Assembly: GCF_042664795.1 (NCBI RefSeq)
Contig: NZ_JBHTBN010000002.1
Location: 248,001 to 312,000, forward strand
Length of the DNA: 64,000 nucleotides
Origin: Jejudonia soesokkakensis
GTDB lineage: Bacteria > Bacteroidota > Bacteroidia > Flavobacteriales > Flavobacteriaceae
Reading direction: 5' to 3'
Shown here: positions 42,943 through 51,596 of the stretch, one piece after another
How positions within the stretch are numbered: the stretch's first letter is position 1
Layout: each line of letters begins with the position of its first letter
Notes under the pieces: model-generated
What the model was told of the DNA's origin: nothing
Database searches by the model: none
The model's input: only the letters and a program-made list of their open reading frames with translations
Position numbers and translations under genes: made by a program

Positions 42943-43809
42943 ATGAGACAACTCAAGATCACCAAGCAGGTTACAAATAGAGAGACAAAATCTCTTAATA
43001 GTTATTTACAAGATGTTAGTAAGATTGATATGATTACGGCCGAAGAAGAGGTTGAATTAGCACAGCGAATTAGGGAAGGTGATCAAAGAGCGTTAGATAA
43101 ATTAACACGCTCAAATTTACGATTTGTAATTTCGGTTGCAAAACAATATCAAAATCAAGGGTTGCGTTTACCAGATTTAATTAATGAAGGAAATGTAGGT
43201 CTTGTTAAAGCTGCAAAACGTTTTGATGAAACGAGAGGTTTTAAATTTATCTCTTATGCAGTATGGTGGATTAGACAATCGATCCTTCAGGCAATTGCAG
43301 AACAATCACGTGTGGTAAGACTTCCATTAAATAAGATTGGCGATATTAACAAAATTCGTAAAGCATCTATTCATTTAGAGCAGGTTCACCAACGCAAACC
43401 TTCTGCCGAAGAAATTGCTAAGGAATTGGATATGTCAATACGGAAGGTAAAGACATCACTTAAAAACTCTAACAGAAGTTTATCAATGGACGCTCCTTTT
43501 CAGGAAGGAGAAAATGATAACAACTTATATGATGTTATTAGTTCTGGTGAAACACCCAACCCTGATAAAAGTTTAATTCACGAATCTTTAAAAATAGAAA
43601 TTGACAGAGCATTGGAAACCTTATCTCCTAGAGAAGGTGATGTGGTACGACTTAACTTTGGTTTAAGTGGACAACCAGCAATGACCCTTCAGGAAATTGG
43701 AGATACATTCGATTTAAGTAGAGAGCGTGTACGACAAATTAGAGAAAAAGCGATTCGTAGACTTCGTCACGAATCCAAAAGTCATATTTTGATGAAATAT
43801 TTAGGATAA
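42943..43809 (+). CDS. rpoD: RNA polymerase primary sigma factor (sigma-70)
   Basis: 288 residues, the compact Bacteroidota primary sigma factor without region 1.1 and without the non-conserved insert. Regions 1.2 (TKSLNSYLQDVSKIDMITAEEEVELAQRI), 2 (LRFVISVAKQYQNQGLRLPDLINEGNVGLVKAAKRFDETRGFKFISYAVWWIRQSI), 3 (RLPLNKI) and 4 (LTLQEIGDTFDLSRERVRQIREKAIRRLRH) are all present. It directs transcription from promoters with the TAnnTTTG -7 element, many of which are visible in this window. A terminator follows. Confidence 0.97.
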   Translation: MRQLKITKQVTNRETKSLNSYLQDVSKIDMITAEEEVELAQRIREGDQRALDKLTRSNLRFVISVAKQYQNQGLRLPDLINEGNVGLVKAAKRFDETRGFKFISYAVWWIRQSILQAIAEQSRVVRLPLNKIGDINKIRKASIHLEQVHQRKPSAEEIAKELDMSIRKVKTSLKNSNRSLSMDAPFQEGENDNNLYDVISSGETPNPDKSLIHESLKIEIDRALETLSPREGDVVRLNFGLSGQPAMTLQEIGDTFDLSRERVRQIREKAIRRLRHESKSHILMKYLG

Positions 43810-43826
43810 GATTTATTTTCCCCATT

Positions 43827-43862
43827 AAAGGCGGATGCACTGGTTGTATCCGCTTTTTTTTT
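43827..43862 (+). terminator. Terminator after rpoD
   Basis: A 10-bp stem (43827-43836 with 43848-43857, one G:T pair) around GCGGAT/ATCCGC, followed by a run of nine or more T. Confidence 0.85.
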
Positions 43863-43898
43863 ATGAAATCTTTAAAAGAGATTTCTTCTTCTATAATT

Positions 43899-43906
43899 TA
43901 TATTTG
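43899..43906 (+). promoter_or_regulatory. -7 promoter element of the MscS gene
   Basis: TATATTTG, an exact consensus match, ending 18 nt before the ATG at 43925. Confidence 0.6.
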
Positions 43907-43924
43907 TAAAAACACTATATATTC

Positions 43925-44890
43925 ATGCAAGATACCTCTACTACTCAAGAAACCCTCGAAAATTCAACAGAAGCAGTTCAAGAATCAGCCAAGGATATGG
44001 CAGAAACATTTTCTGTCGACGATGCTGTATCTGGACTGTGGGACAAACTTGGAGGCTGGTTAGATGCAATCATCTTAAAACTTCCTAACTTTCTAATTGC
44101 CATTCTTGTAATGGTTCTGTTCTTCTTTATTGCCAAAGGAATGCGAAAGTTCCTCCGTAAAATAGTCATGCGCAAAGTAAAAGAAGAATCTGTTAAGCAG
44201 ATGATCGGGCAAATTGCCTTTGCGGTAACTTTACTCATCGGGTTTTTTATTGCACTAGGAGTGATGGAACTTGACAAAGTGTTAACTTCTGTTTTGGCTG
44301 GTGCTGGTGTTGTAGGTTTAGCTATTGGCTTAGCTTTACAAGGTACTTTAAGTAATACTGTTTCTGGTTTTATTCTTTCATTTCTGCCTAAGATTAGTTT
44401 AGGAGACTGGATTGAAACCAATGATGAAATAGGTTTTGTAACAGAAATTAATTTACGAAACGTAACAATAAAACGTCCAGATAACAATTATACGATCATT
44501 CCAAACTCCACTTTTATAGATAATCCTTTTACCAATTTTTCTATTTCTGAAAGATCTAGAATCATAGTAAATTGTGGGGTTGGTTATGAAAGCGATTTGC
44601 AAATGGTAGAAGACCTTACAGTTAAAGTGTTGGGTGAAGCCTTTCCGCAGCAAGGAAATGAAGAGATTGAATTTTTCTACAAAGAGTTTGGAGACAGTTC
44701 AATTAATTTCATGGTTCGTTTCTGGGCAGACCAGGTAAATGGAAAAGAAAAATGGGCATTACAACATAAAGCCATTAAATTGATTAAATCTAACTTTGAT
44801 GCAAAAGACATTAATATCCCATTCCCTATTCGTACACTGGACTTCGGAAAAAACAACCTTTCCATCAACCCAAGAGAGGATCAAGAATAA
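43925..44890 (+). CDS. MscS family mechanosensitive channel (first copy)
   Basis: 321 residues. After an acidic helical N-terminus (residues 1-45) there are three or four membrane helices. The pore helix reads GAGVVGLAIGLALQGTLSNTVSGFILSFLPKISLGDWIE, followed by a beta domain (VTEINLRNVTIKRPDNNYTIIPNSTFIDNP) and an alpha/beta tail. It should open under membrane tension and release solutes during osmotic downshift. The pore Gly/Ala pattern is intact. Own promoter, own terminator, so monocistronic. Confidence 0.93.
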   Translation: MQDTSTTQETLENSTEAVQESAKDMAETFSVDDAVSGLWDKLGGWLDAIILKLPNFLIAILVMVLFFFIAKGMRKFLRKIVMRKVKEESVKQMIGQIAFAVTLLIGFFIALGVMELDKVLTSVLAGAGVVGLAIGLALQGTLSNTVSGFILSFLPKISLGDWIETNDEIGFVTEINLRNVTIKRPDNNYTIIPNSTFIDNPFTNFSISERSRIIVNCGVGYESDLQMVEDLTVKVLGEAFPQQGNEEIEFFYKEFGDSSINFMVRFWADQVNGKEKWALQHKAIKLIKSNFDAKDINIPFPIRTLDFGKNNLSINPREDQE

Positions 44891-44913
44891 TTACTTTAAA
44901 CTTTAAAAATTTT

Positions 44914-44945
44914 AAAAAGCTTCCGTTCCTATCGGAAGCTTTTTT
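44914..44945 (+). terminator. Terminator after the first MscS gene
   Basis: A 12-bp perfect stem (44914-44925 with 44933-44944, core AGCTTCCG/CGGAAGCT) with a T run. Confidence 0.9.
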
Positions 44946-45032
44946 CATTTAACAAGAGTATAACACTCGTTAACGAATAATTTGGACACTAAGCTGGTTA
45001 TCTATACTTACAAACCTAAAAACATATTTAAT

Positions 45033-45887
45033 ATGAAAAATGTAATCGGGCTATCCCTACTAGCCTTAACTATCGTAACCAGCTCATGTGTTTCAAAAAA
45101 GAAATACGTAGAATTAGAAGGACAGTACAATGACACACGTACTACCCTTCAAAAAACACAAGTTGAAAAAGAAGCTATAGAAGCAAAATATGCTGCTATT
45201 GAAGAACGTGTAGCCAACTACAACCAAAAAATTCAATCACTATCCACAACCAACAGTGAGTTAAAACTAAACAGTCTTCAAAAATATGACAACGTAGTTT
45301 TATCGAATAAGGATAAGGAGCAAATGAAAAAAGCTTTGGCTAATGTAAATCAGCAAGAATTAGCAGCAGCCAAAACCCTTCAGGATTCAATGAATTTAAT
45401 TGTATCCTACAATTTGAAAAAAAATCTGGACAATACTTTAATTGCCGATGGCGAAGAGGATGACATTCAGGTTGACATTGACAACACTGTAGTAATGATC
45501 ACAATTTCAGATAAATTATTATTTAATTCTGGTAGTTATAGAGTAAACCCAAAAGCAAATAATTTACTAGAACGCCTTGCCAATGTAATTAATAGCGAAC
45601 CTGCTTTAGAAGTGATGGTTGAAGGGCATACCGATGCACAAACTGTTAAGAATGGAGCTTCAGTAAAAGATAACTGGGATCTTAGTGTAGAGCGTTCCAC
45701 TGCTGTTATTAGAACGCTTCAAGATAAATACGGCGTATCTCCAGAGAAATTAATCGCTGCTGGAAGAAGTAGTTATCATCCATTAACAGAAAATGATACT
45801 AAAGAAGGACGTGCCGTAAATAGAAGAACACGTATTGTAATTCTTCCAAACCTTGATAAATTTTTGGCGTTGCTTTCTGCCAACTAA
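45033..45887 (+). CDS. OmpA family lipoprotein
   Basis: 284 residues from the ATG at 45033. The signal peptide ends in a lipobox (SSC), then a long coiled-coil with heptads (VELEGQYNDTRTTLQ... VEKEAIEAKYAAIEERVANY), then the peptidoglycan-binding OmpA domain (LFNSGSYRVNPKANNLLERLANVI, VEGHTDAQ, VERSTAVIRTLQDKYGV, GRSSYHP, NRRTRIVI). It should tether the outer membrane to peptidoglycan. A longer frame to 44982 (TTG) has no signal peptide and is not preferred. Confidence 0.92.
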   Translation: MKNVIGLSLLALTIVTSSCVSKKKYVELEGQYNDTRTTLQKTQVEKEAIEAKYAAIEERVANYNQKIQSLSTTNSELKLNSLQKYDNVVLSNKDKEQMKKALANVNQQELAAAKTLQDSMNLIVSYNLKKNLDNTLIADGEEDDIQVDIDNTVVMITISDKLLFNSGSYRVNPKANNLLERLANVINSEPALEVMVEGHTDAQTVKNGASVKDNWDLSVERSTAVIRTLQDKYGVSPEKLIAAGRSSYHPLTENDTKEGRAVNRRTRIVILPNLDKFLALLSAN

Positions 45888-45911
45888 ATTGAAAGTAAAC
45901 AACTATGTGTT

Positions 45912-45945
45912 AAAGCATCCTCGAATTGAGGATGCTTTTTTTTAT
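45912..45945 (+). terminator. Terminator after the OmpA gene
   Basis: An 11-bp perfect stem (45912-45922 with 45928-45938, core GCATCCTC/GAGGATGC), GAATT loop, followed by a T run. Confidence 0.9.
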
Positions 45946-46017
45946 AAAATATTTTAAGTTGTGTTGGACATAACAAAAAATAACCTATATTTATATTAAC
46001 ATAAAATTAAGATATTC

Positions 46018-46386
46018 ATGCTTCTAAAAGAGTACGTTTCTAACAATTCAAAAATTTCAATCTTTGAGAAGTATGCTATATTTAGTGTTGCAAAAGGAAG
46101 AAAATTAGACCAAACTGTAGCCAATGAAATACGCACGGCACTAAAAATTCATTACCCGAGATCACCTTTTGTAATCATTAGAGAAGAGCTTCATGAGCTG
46201 GAAGTTGATTTTTCAGTCTACAAAAAAAGAGCAATGAGGAATCTAAAAGGCTTAGCTATAGTATCTTCAAATGAAGCAGTACGAAAAAGAGCGATTGAAG
46301 AACAATCACTCTTTGACGATAGTTTTGCTTTTTTCACCTCTATTGATGATGCCAAAAGCTGGGCAGATACTTTCGTATTTATTTAA
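46018..46386 (+). CDS. Hypothetical alpha/beta protein
   Basis: 122 residues, no signal or membrane segment. Motifs are not characteristic: ISIFEKYAIFSVAKGRKL, SPFVIIREELHELEVDFSVY, KGLAIVSSNEAVRKRAIEE, FFTSIDDAKSWADTFVF. The alternation of strands and helices suggests a small alpha/beta fold reminiscent of SpoIIAA/STAS-like proteins, but I do not assign it. It converges on the SDR gene with a 4-nt overlap. Preceded by AT-rich DNA with a TATATTTA element. Confidence 0.65.
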   Translation: MLLKEYVSNNSKISIFEKYAIFSVAKGRKLDQTVANEIRTALKIHYPRSPFVIIREELHELEVDFSVYKKRAMRNLKGLAIVSSNEAVRKRAIEEQSLFDDSFAFFTSIDDAKSWADTFVFI

Positions 46387-47114
46387 TTCTTAGCGCTTGG
46401 AGGAACCGTAGGTCGTACTTCAATTTTACTTGGCAACGTTCTAGGATGCATTTTTAAAAGATCAACAACTAATTCTCCTATATCTTCAATTTGAATTTTC
46501 CACGCTCCTTTATCACTTGGTTCATTCCCATTAAAATGGGTAGAAACACTACCAGGCATAATGGTACTTACCTTAACATTATATTTTCGTAAATCCAGCA
46601 TTGCCGCTTGAGTAAATCCGGTTACTCCAAATTTACTCGCGTTGTAGGCGCTACCACCTTCAAAGAAATTAGTGCCTGCTAGGCTTGAAATAGAAATATA
46701 ATAGCCTTGAGATTTTATGATTTCATCGACGGTTGCTTTTAACGTAAAAAATGCTCCCGACAGATTGGTTTCAATCGTTTCATTCCATTGTTCAACAGTT
46801 AAATCTGTTACAGAACCAAAATGCCCCAAACCAGCATTGGCTATAACGATATCCAATTTACCAAATTCTTCTATTACTTTTTTTACCGCTTTTTTCTGAC
46901 TCAATATACTACGCACATCTGCTTCTAATCCAATGGCATGAGCACTGTCATTTCCAAATTCATTCAATTTTTTAGCAGCTTCTGCAGCTGCTTCGCAGGT
47001 TCTACTTGTAATAGCTACATGAATTCCCTGTGTTAGTAAACTTTGTGCAATTCCATAACCTATTCCTTTTGTTCCTCCGGTAATGAGTGCTACTTTTCCT
47101 CTTAAATCTTTCAT
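46383..47114 (-). CDS. Short-chain dehydrogenase/reductase
   Basis: 243 residues from the Met at 47114. The Rossmann motif TGGTKGIG is near residue 11, then the NAG motif (IVIANAG), the active Ser (ISISSLAG) and YNASK (Tyr and Lys of the catalytic set). It uses NAD(P)H to reduce or oxidise an unknown substrate. The frame extends to 47165, but a promoter element at 47163-47170 overlaps that start, so 47114 (MKDLRGKVALITGG) is chosen. Divergent from the VanX-like gene. Confidence 0.9.
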   Translation of the reverse strand: MKDLRGKVALITGGTKGIGYGIAQSLLTQGIHVAITSRTCEAAAEAAKKLNEFGNDSAHAIGLEADVRSILSQKKAVKKVIEEFGKLDIVIANAGLGHFGSVTDLTVEQWNETIETNLSGAFFTLKATVDEIIKSQGYYISISSLAGTNFFEGGSAYNASKFGVTGFTQAAMLDLRKYNVKVSTIMPGSVSTHFNGNEPSDKGAWKIQIEDIGELVVDLLKMHPRTLPSKIEVRPTVPPSAKN

Positions 47115-47162
47115 ATTATTGCTCCTACTGAGCGTTTTAAATTTATTCAACTTGCTTTCTTT

Positions 47163-47170
47163 CAAAGTTA
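47163..47170 (-). promoter_or_regulatory. -7 promoter element of the SDR gene
   Basis: The minus strand reads TAACTTTG, an exact match, ending 48 nt before the start at 47114. It lies back-to-back with the VanX promoter 36 bp away. Confidence 0.5.
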
Positions 47171-47205
47171 CAAACTCCCCTACCCCTTTGTTATTAAAGA
47201 TTCCT

Positions 47206-47213
47206 TAAATTTG
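47206..47213 (+). promoter_or_regulatory. -7 promoter element with almost no leader
   Basis: TAAATTTG, exact consensus, ends only 7 nt before the ATG at 47221. If transcription begins the usual few bases downstream, the mRNA would be leaderless or nearly so. Confidence 0.5.
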
Positions 47214-47220
47214 ATACCTT

Positions 47221-47838
47221 ATGAAAATTTTAATCATTGTTTTTATTTCACTTTTTTTGCTGAATGTCACTTCTGAAAAAGAGCAGCCACCATTAGTAAA
47301 TATGGCCGAACGTTCTACTGAATTCGCCTATGAAATTCGGTACGCAACCGATGCTAATTTTATTGGTGAGATTTTATATGATTGTTCTATTTGTATGCTT
47401 CAGCCGGAAGTTGCTGAAGCTGTTCTACAAGCCAATCAGTACTTCTGTGAACTAGGCTATAAAATAAAATTCTATGATTGTTATCGCCCGTTAGACGTTC
47501 AGAAGAAAATGTGGGCCAAAGTACCACGCCCAACTTATGTTGCGAATCCCTACGGAAAGGGAAGCATCCACAATCGAGGTGCTGCTGTCGATATTACGTT
47601 AGTTACCCTGGAAGGATGTTTTGTAGATATGGGAAGTGACTATGATTTTTTTGGAATCGAATCGCATATAGACAATTATAACTTTTCTGAAGCTATTCTT
47701 AACAATCGAAAAATCTTACGAGAAGGAATGCAAAAACATGGTTTCCAAACTGTTCGCACTGAATGGTGGCATTATAGTTTTAAAAGAAATTGGAGTTTCC
47801 CAGTTATGAATGATCCCTTGCCCTGTGAGGGCTCGTAA
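47221..47838 (+). CDS. D-Ala-D-Ala dipeptidase, VanX/DdpX family (M15)
   Basis: 205 residues. A hydrophobic N-terminus (ILIIVFISLFLLN) suggests secretion. Family residues present are Arg89 in DCYRP, the zinc ligands His117 and Asp124 in SIHNRGAAVD, and Glu181 and His184 in EWWHY. It hydrolyses D-alanyl-D-alanine or related muropeptide ends, here more likely in wall recycling than in vancomycin resistance because no vanR/S/H/A genes are near. It is transcribed divergently from the SDR gene. Confidence 0.92.
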   Translation: MKILIIVFISLFLLNVTSEKEQPPLVNMAERSTEFAYEIRYATDANFIGEILYDCSICMLQPEVAEAVLQANQYFCELGYKIKFYDCYRPLDVQKKMWAKVPRPTYVANPYGKGSIHNRGAAVDITLVTLEGCFVDMGSDYDFFGIESHIDNYNFSEAILNNRKILREGMQKHGFQTVRTEWWHYSFKRNWSFPVMNDPLPCEGS

Positions 47839-47846
47839 GACCTAAA

Positions 47847-48794
47847 CTATTTTTTATGGGTTGCTTGCTCTAATTTGTCCAACTCTCTATCTTTTGGATC
47901 TTTTTTCAATTTTAAAGGCAAGTCTTCTTGTCCGCCATAGAGTTTAATTTCAGTAATATTACCTGGCAAAATGAGTTTAGCTTCTATTAAAGCTTCAATT
48001 ACTTTTTTGATGACAATACCTCGCAACACTCTGGATGCTACACGATAATCAATGGTATGGACCCAAAAGAATACCTTTAAGTTAATAGTACTAGGAGATA
48101 ATTCATCTTCTATGACAAAGTTTTGATGATCTTCATCCTGCACAATTCCTTCGTGAGAGTTAAGCACATCATAGATAATTTGTTTTGCTTTTTCTATGTT
48201 GTCCTCATATCCTATCCCAACCACAAAATCATTTCTGAAAAATCCGTCGGCCGTATAATTTTCCACGGGTTTTGTGAGTACATCTGCATTAGGGATAAAA
48301 ATATCCCGTCCATCACTGGTTTTTATATGCGTGTATCTAAAATTAAGAGCTTTGACTTTTCCGAAGAGCTCCCCTATTTTAATGGTATCATTAACATTAA
48401 AAGGCCTGTTGAACGCTAAAATAATTCCTGCCAAGAAGTTTTTCCCAATATCTTGAAAAGCAAATCCCAGAATAATGGCTGCCCCACCAGCAGCAGTAAG
48501 AATTCCAGTCGCAATACCACTGAGTCCAGCAACTTGCAAGGCGATCATGATGGCAATAAGTGACAAAACGATCTTAATCGCCTGCGCCAGAAAACGTGCC
48601 ATTAGAGGATCTTCAGCTCTATGAAGAATTCTCTTTTTATAGATGTTTGTAATGAGCTGCGCGAATAAAATTCCTAAGACAATAATTAAAACCCCCAGAG
48701 CGATTCTAGGAAGAATGTCCAAAAATTTATCGTAATAATTTTCAGCCGAAGTAATAATTTTTTCTGTCGGGCTTTCTTGAAGTAGATTCATCAT
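47847..48794 (-). CDS. MscS family mechanosensitive channel (second copy)
   Basis: 315 residues. Three membrane helices, with the pore helix GLSGIATGILTAAGGAAIILGFAFQDIGKNFLAGIILAFNRPFNVND, then a beta domain (FRYTHIKTSDGRDIFIPNADVLTKPVENYT). The Gly/Ala repeat in the pore helix is well kept. It is oriented opposite to the first copy and ends 8 nt past the VanX-like gene end. The N-terminus is short (MNLLQESPTEK...). Function as in other MscS channels. Confidence 0.93.
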   Translation of the reverse strand: MMNLLQESPTEKIITSAENYYDKFLDILPRIALGVLIIVLGILFAQLITNIYKKRILHRAEDPLMARFLAQAIKIVLSLIAIMIALQVAGLSGIATGILTAAGGAAIILGFAFQDIGKNFLAGIILAFNRPFNVNDTIKIGELFGKVKALNFRYTHIKTSDGRDIFIPNADVLTKPVENYTADGFFRNDFVVGIGYEDNIEKAKQIIYDVLNSHEGIVQDEDHQNFVIEDELSPSTINLKVFFWVHTIDYRVASRVLRGIVIKKVIEALIEAKLILPGNITEIKLYGGQEDLPLKLKKDPKDRELDKLEQATHKK

Positions 48795-48889
48795 AGTAAA
48801 AGTACCTAAAGATACTTGTATTGTTTCTCATTCAGAAGCCATACCGCCATAAATTATTCTTAAAATTTAGTCAGCTGCCCTACTTCACG

Positions 48890-48897
48890 TATCTTTG
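48890..48897 (+). promoter_or_regulatory. -7 promoter element of the DUF3817 gene
   Basis: TATCTTTG, exact consensus, followed by C as is often seen, ending 16 nt before the GTG at 48914. It rules out the long frame starting at 48821. Confidence 0.6.
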
Positions 48898-48913
48898 CAC
48901 AAAATTTTTAGCT

Positions 48914-49192
48914 GTGAGTAAAACCATCAAAACTTTTAAGATCATAAGCATGTTAGAGGCGATTTCATTCCTAGTTTTATTAGGTATCGCAATGCCTCTT
49001 AAATACATTTGGGATTCTCCACAAATGGTTCAGATAGTGGGAATGGCACACGGTGTATTGTTCCTTTTATACATTGCAATGGCAGTATATGTTTCACAAC
49101 TTCTCAACTGGTCTGTCAAGACATTATTTATTGTAGTGTTGTGTTCCATTATTCCATTTGGACCTTTTTATGTAGAACGTAAATACCTCTAA
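48914..49192 (+). CDS. DUF3817 membrane protein
   Basis: 92 residues from GTG (MSKTIKTFKIISML...); an ATG at 48950 is an alternative. Three membrane helices match DUF3817: FLVLLGIAMPLKYIWDSPQ, then VGMAHGVLFLLYIAMAVYV and the terminal IPFGPFYVERKYL, whose conserved GPF/ER is diagnostic. The function is unknown. The stop overlaps the start of the third MscS gene by 1 nt (TAATG), so the two are translationally coupled. Confidence 0.85.
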   Translation: MSKTIKTFKIISMLEAISFLVLLGIAMPLKYIWDSPQMVQIVGMAHGVLFLLYIAMAVYVSQLLNWSVKTLFIVVLCSIIPFGPFYVERKYL

Positions 49193-50478
49193 TGGATCAG
49201 GACACCCTTATATATTATAGTTGCTATTTGCAAGAGTATTTCATTACTAATGGAATGAAAGAACCCCTGGCAATCTTATTAAACACTTTGCTCAATTGTA
49301 TTATCGTTACTATCATTGCGGTCCTCCTTGATATTATAACCCGAAAAGTAATCGTCCAGCTTTTCAAGGCTTTCAGCAATAAAACTAAAAGCACCTATGA
49401 TGACCATTTGGTAGTAAGTAATTTTCCAAGATTTGTTGCTCATTTTTTACCATTAACATTTGTATGGTACTTAATTCCCATTATTTTTCTTGAATACCCA
49501 TTTTTGGAGAAAATATTCCTGCAACTCATTGATATTTACGGTGTAGTACTGGCAATTCTTGTGTTTAGAAGTATCCTACGTTCTACAAAAAATTATCTAG
49601 AACATAAAGAGGATTACGCAGACAAGCCCTTACAGAGCTATGTACAGGTATTAATGATCTTTGCTTGGGGGGTTGCCATTTTCATTATAATTAATGCACT
49701 TACAGGATATTCTATAAAAAGTCTGACTACACTTGGAGCGGCTTCAGCTATTTTACTTCTTATTTTTAAGGACACTATTTTAGGTTTTGTAGCAAGTATT
49801 CAGGTTTCAGTAAATGATATTGTACGAATTGGCGATTGGATTACCTTTAGCAAATTTGGAGCCGATGGGTATGTAACCGAAATTAATCTTGCAACTGTTC
49901 GTGTTCAAAATTTTGATAATACCTATACCACTATTCCTACCTATAGTTTGATTGCAGATAGTTTTCAGAACTGGCGTGGAATGCAGGAAAGTGAGGGACG
50001 TCGTATCAAAAGATCTATTTTTATAAAACAGAATTCTGTTCGATTCCTCACTGCCGAGGATATTCAGAACTTCAAAAATATTCAATTAATTGCACCGTAT
50101 ATTGAGCATCGTGAAAGGGATGTGGCCAAGTTTAACCGTCAAATTGAAGCTGATAAAAGTTTATTATTAAACGGAAAGAACCAAACTAATTTAGGCGTTT
50201 TCAGAAAGTATGCAGATGCTTTTTTACATGAAAACCCCGCAATCAATAAGGAGCTTTTTTTAATGGTGCGTCATTTAGCACCTACCGATAAGGGGATTCC
50301 AATTGAGATTTTTTGCTTTAGTCATGATAAGAATTGGGAAAACTACGAGCATATACAGGCAGATATCTTTGATCATTTAATTGCAGCGGTGCCCTACTTT
50401 GGTCTCGAAATTTTTGAAACACCTTCTGGGCATGACTTGGAAAAAGTAATGAGGAAAAGTACATCAGATTTAAATTAA
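49192..50478 (+). CDS. MscS family mechanosensitive channel, YbdG type (third copy)
   Basis: 428 residues. About five membrane helices precede the pore helix SIKSLTTLGAASAILLLIFKDTILGFVASIQVSVNDIVRIGDWI, less Gly-rich than in classical MscS. A long cytoplasmic domain follows (VTEINLATVRVQNFDNTYTTIPTYSL, RRIKRSIFIK, YFGLEIFETPSG). The features are those of YbdG, a miniconductance channel linked to osmotic adaptation. It is coupled to the DUF3817 gene by a TAATG overlap. Confidence 0.92.
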   Translation: MDQDTLIYYSCYLQEYFITNGMKEPLAILLNTLLNCIIVTIIAVLLDIITRKVIVQLFKAFSNKTKSTYDDHLVVSNFPRFVAHFLPLTFVWYLIPIIFLEYPFLEKIFLQLIDIYGVVLAILVFRSILRSTKNYLEHKEDYADKPLQSYVQVLMIFAWGVAIFIIINALTGYSIKSLTTLGAASAILLLIFKDTILGFVASIQVSVNDIVRIGDWITFSKFGADGYVTEINLATVRVQNFDNTYTTIPTYSLIADSFQNWRGMQESEGRRIKRSIFIKQNSVRFLTAEDIQNFKNIQLIAPYIEHRERDVAKFNRQIEADKSLLLNGKNQTNLGVFRKYADAFLHENPAINKELFLMVRHLAPTDKGIPIEIFCFSHDKNWENYEHIQADIFDHLIAAVPYFGLEIFETPSGHDLEKVMRKSTSDLN

Positions 50479-50513
50479 GCATTGTATATTGTAGTAACCT
50501 AACAATATCCCTC

Positions 50514-51596
50514 ATGAAACTTAAAACAGCACTCCAGATTTTTGGAGGAATCTCTGTACTTTTAACTTTATTTCGTTTTATTTCTGCAGATTATTGGTGG
50601 GTTCGCATTTTTGATTTTCCTCACGTCCAATTAACAGTTTTATCTGTTATTGCCTTTCTAGTATATTTTTTCAAATTTGATTTTAAATGGCGTAACGACT
50701 ACATTTTTGCTGGTGTTTTACTAATTTGTATGATCTATCAATTTAGCAGGATTTATATTTATACTCCTATAGCTCCTACTGAAATTGCAGATTCCGAAAT
50801 ACATACTCCAGATAAGCAACTCAGTTTTTTTACCGCCAACGTACTTCAAAAAAATAAAAAGCATGAATTGTTATTGGCTGAAATGCAGACATATGATGCC
50901 GATATTTTAATTTTTACTGAAACTGACGAAACCTGGAAAAATGCGATTACTAAGGCTTTGCCTTCAGCATACACTTATAAAGTAGAAGCCCCTTTACCAA
51001 ATACCTATGGGATGTTGGTTTATTCAAAATTGGAATTAATAAATCCTGAAGTCAAGTTTCAAGTAGATGATAGTATTCCTTCGGTACATACTAAAGTAAG
51101 ACTTCGATCTGGAGATGTGGTTCAATTATATAGTATTCATCCTACACCTCCCATGCCGCAACACAATCCAATGTCTACCGAAAGAGATAAAGAAATGATG
51201 CTCACAGCCGAAGAAGCGTTACATTCTGATATTCCAGTATTAACCGTTGGTGATTTTAATGATGTTGCCTGGTCTCAAACAACAAGATTGTTTCAGCGTA
51301 TTAGTGGTTTATTAGATCCGAGAAAAGGTAGGGGTTTGTATAATACTTTTAATGCAAAAAATTGGTTGATGCGTTGGCCCCTAGATCATGTCTTTGTAGG
51401 ACCCGAATTTAGGCTGGTAACCTTGAAAAAAGGAGACGATATAAATTCAGATCACTTTCCCATGTATGTAAAGCTCAGTTTTGAGCCTGAAATAGCTGCA
51501 GTACAAAAGCTAAAACCGCCTACCAAACAGGAAATTGAAGATGCCGAAGAACAGATGAATGGCAAAGCGAATATTGAAATTAGAATGAATAATTAG
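50514..51596 (+). CDS. EEP-family membrane endonuclease/exonuclease/phosphatase
   Basis: 360 residues. Three membrane helices (about 5-23, 35-50, 60-77) precede an endonuclease/exonuclease/phosphatase domain from about 100: FTANVLQKNKKHELLL, the metal ligand Glu in ILIFTETDETW, LTVGDFNDVAWS, PLDHVFVG and NSDHFPMYVKL, all the expected blocks. Members act on phosphodiesters such as sphingolipids, inositol phosphates or nucleic acids. The catalytic domain probably faces the periplasm. The last 4 nt overlap the convergent DUF72 gene. Confidence 0.9.
   Translation: MKLKTALQIFGGISVLLTLFRFISADYWWVRIFDFPHVQLTVLSVIAFLVYFFKFDFKWRNDYIFAGVLLICMIYQFSRIYIYTPIAPTEIADSEIHTPDKQLSFFTANVLQKNKKHELLLAEMQTYDADILIFTETDETWKNAITKALPSAYTYKVEAPLPNTYGMLVYSKLELINPEVKFQVDDSIPSVHTKVRLRSGDVVQLYSIHPTPPMPQHNPMSTERDKEMMLTAEEALHSDIPVLTVGDFNDVAWSQTTRLFQRISGLLDPRKGRGLYNTFNAKNWLMRWPLDHVFVGPEFRLVTLKKGDDINSDHFPMYVKLSFEPEIAAVQKLKPPTKQEIEDAEEQMNGKANIEIRMNN

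Noticed and set aside
47221..47838. Vancomycin resistance determinant
   Set aside because: Only the dipeptidase is present; no vanH, ligase or two-component genes are nearby, so wall recycling is more likely.
48821..48913. Upstream extension of the DUF3817 gene
   Set aside because: It lies upstream of and across an exact promoter element, and its residues are unlike the family N-terminus.
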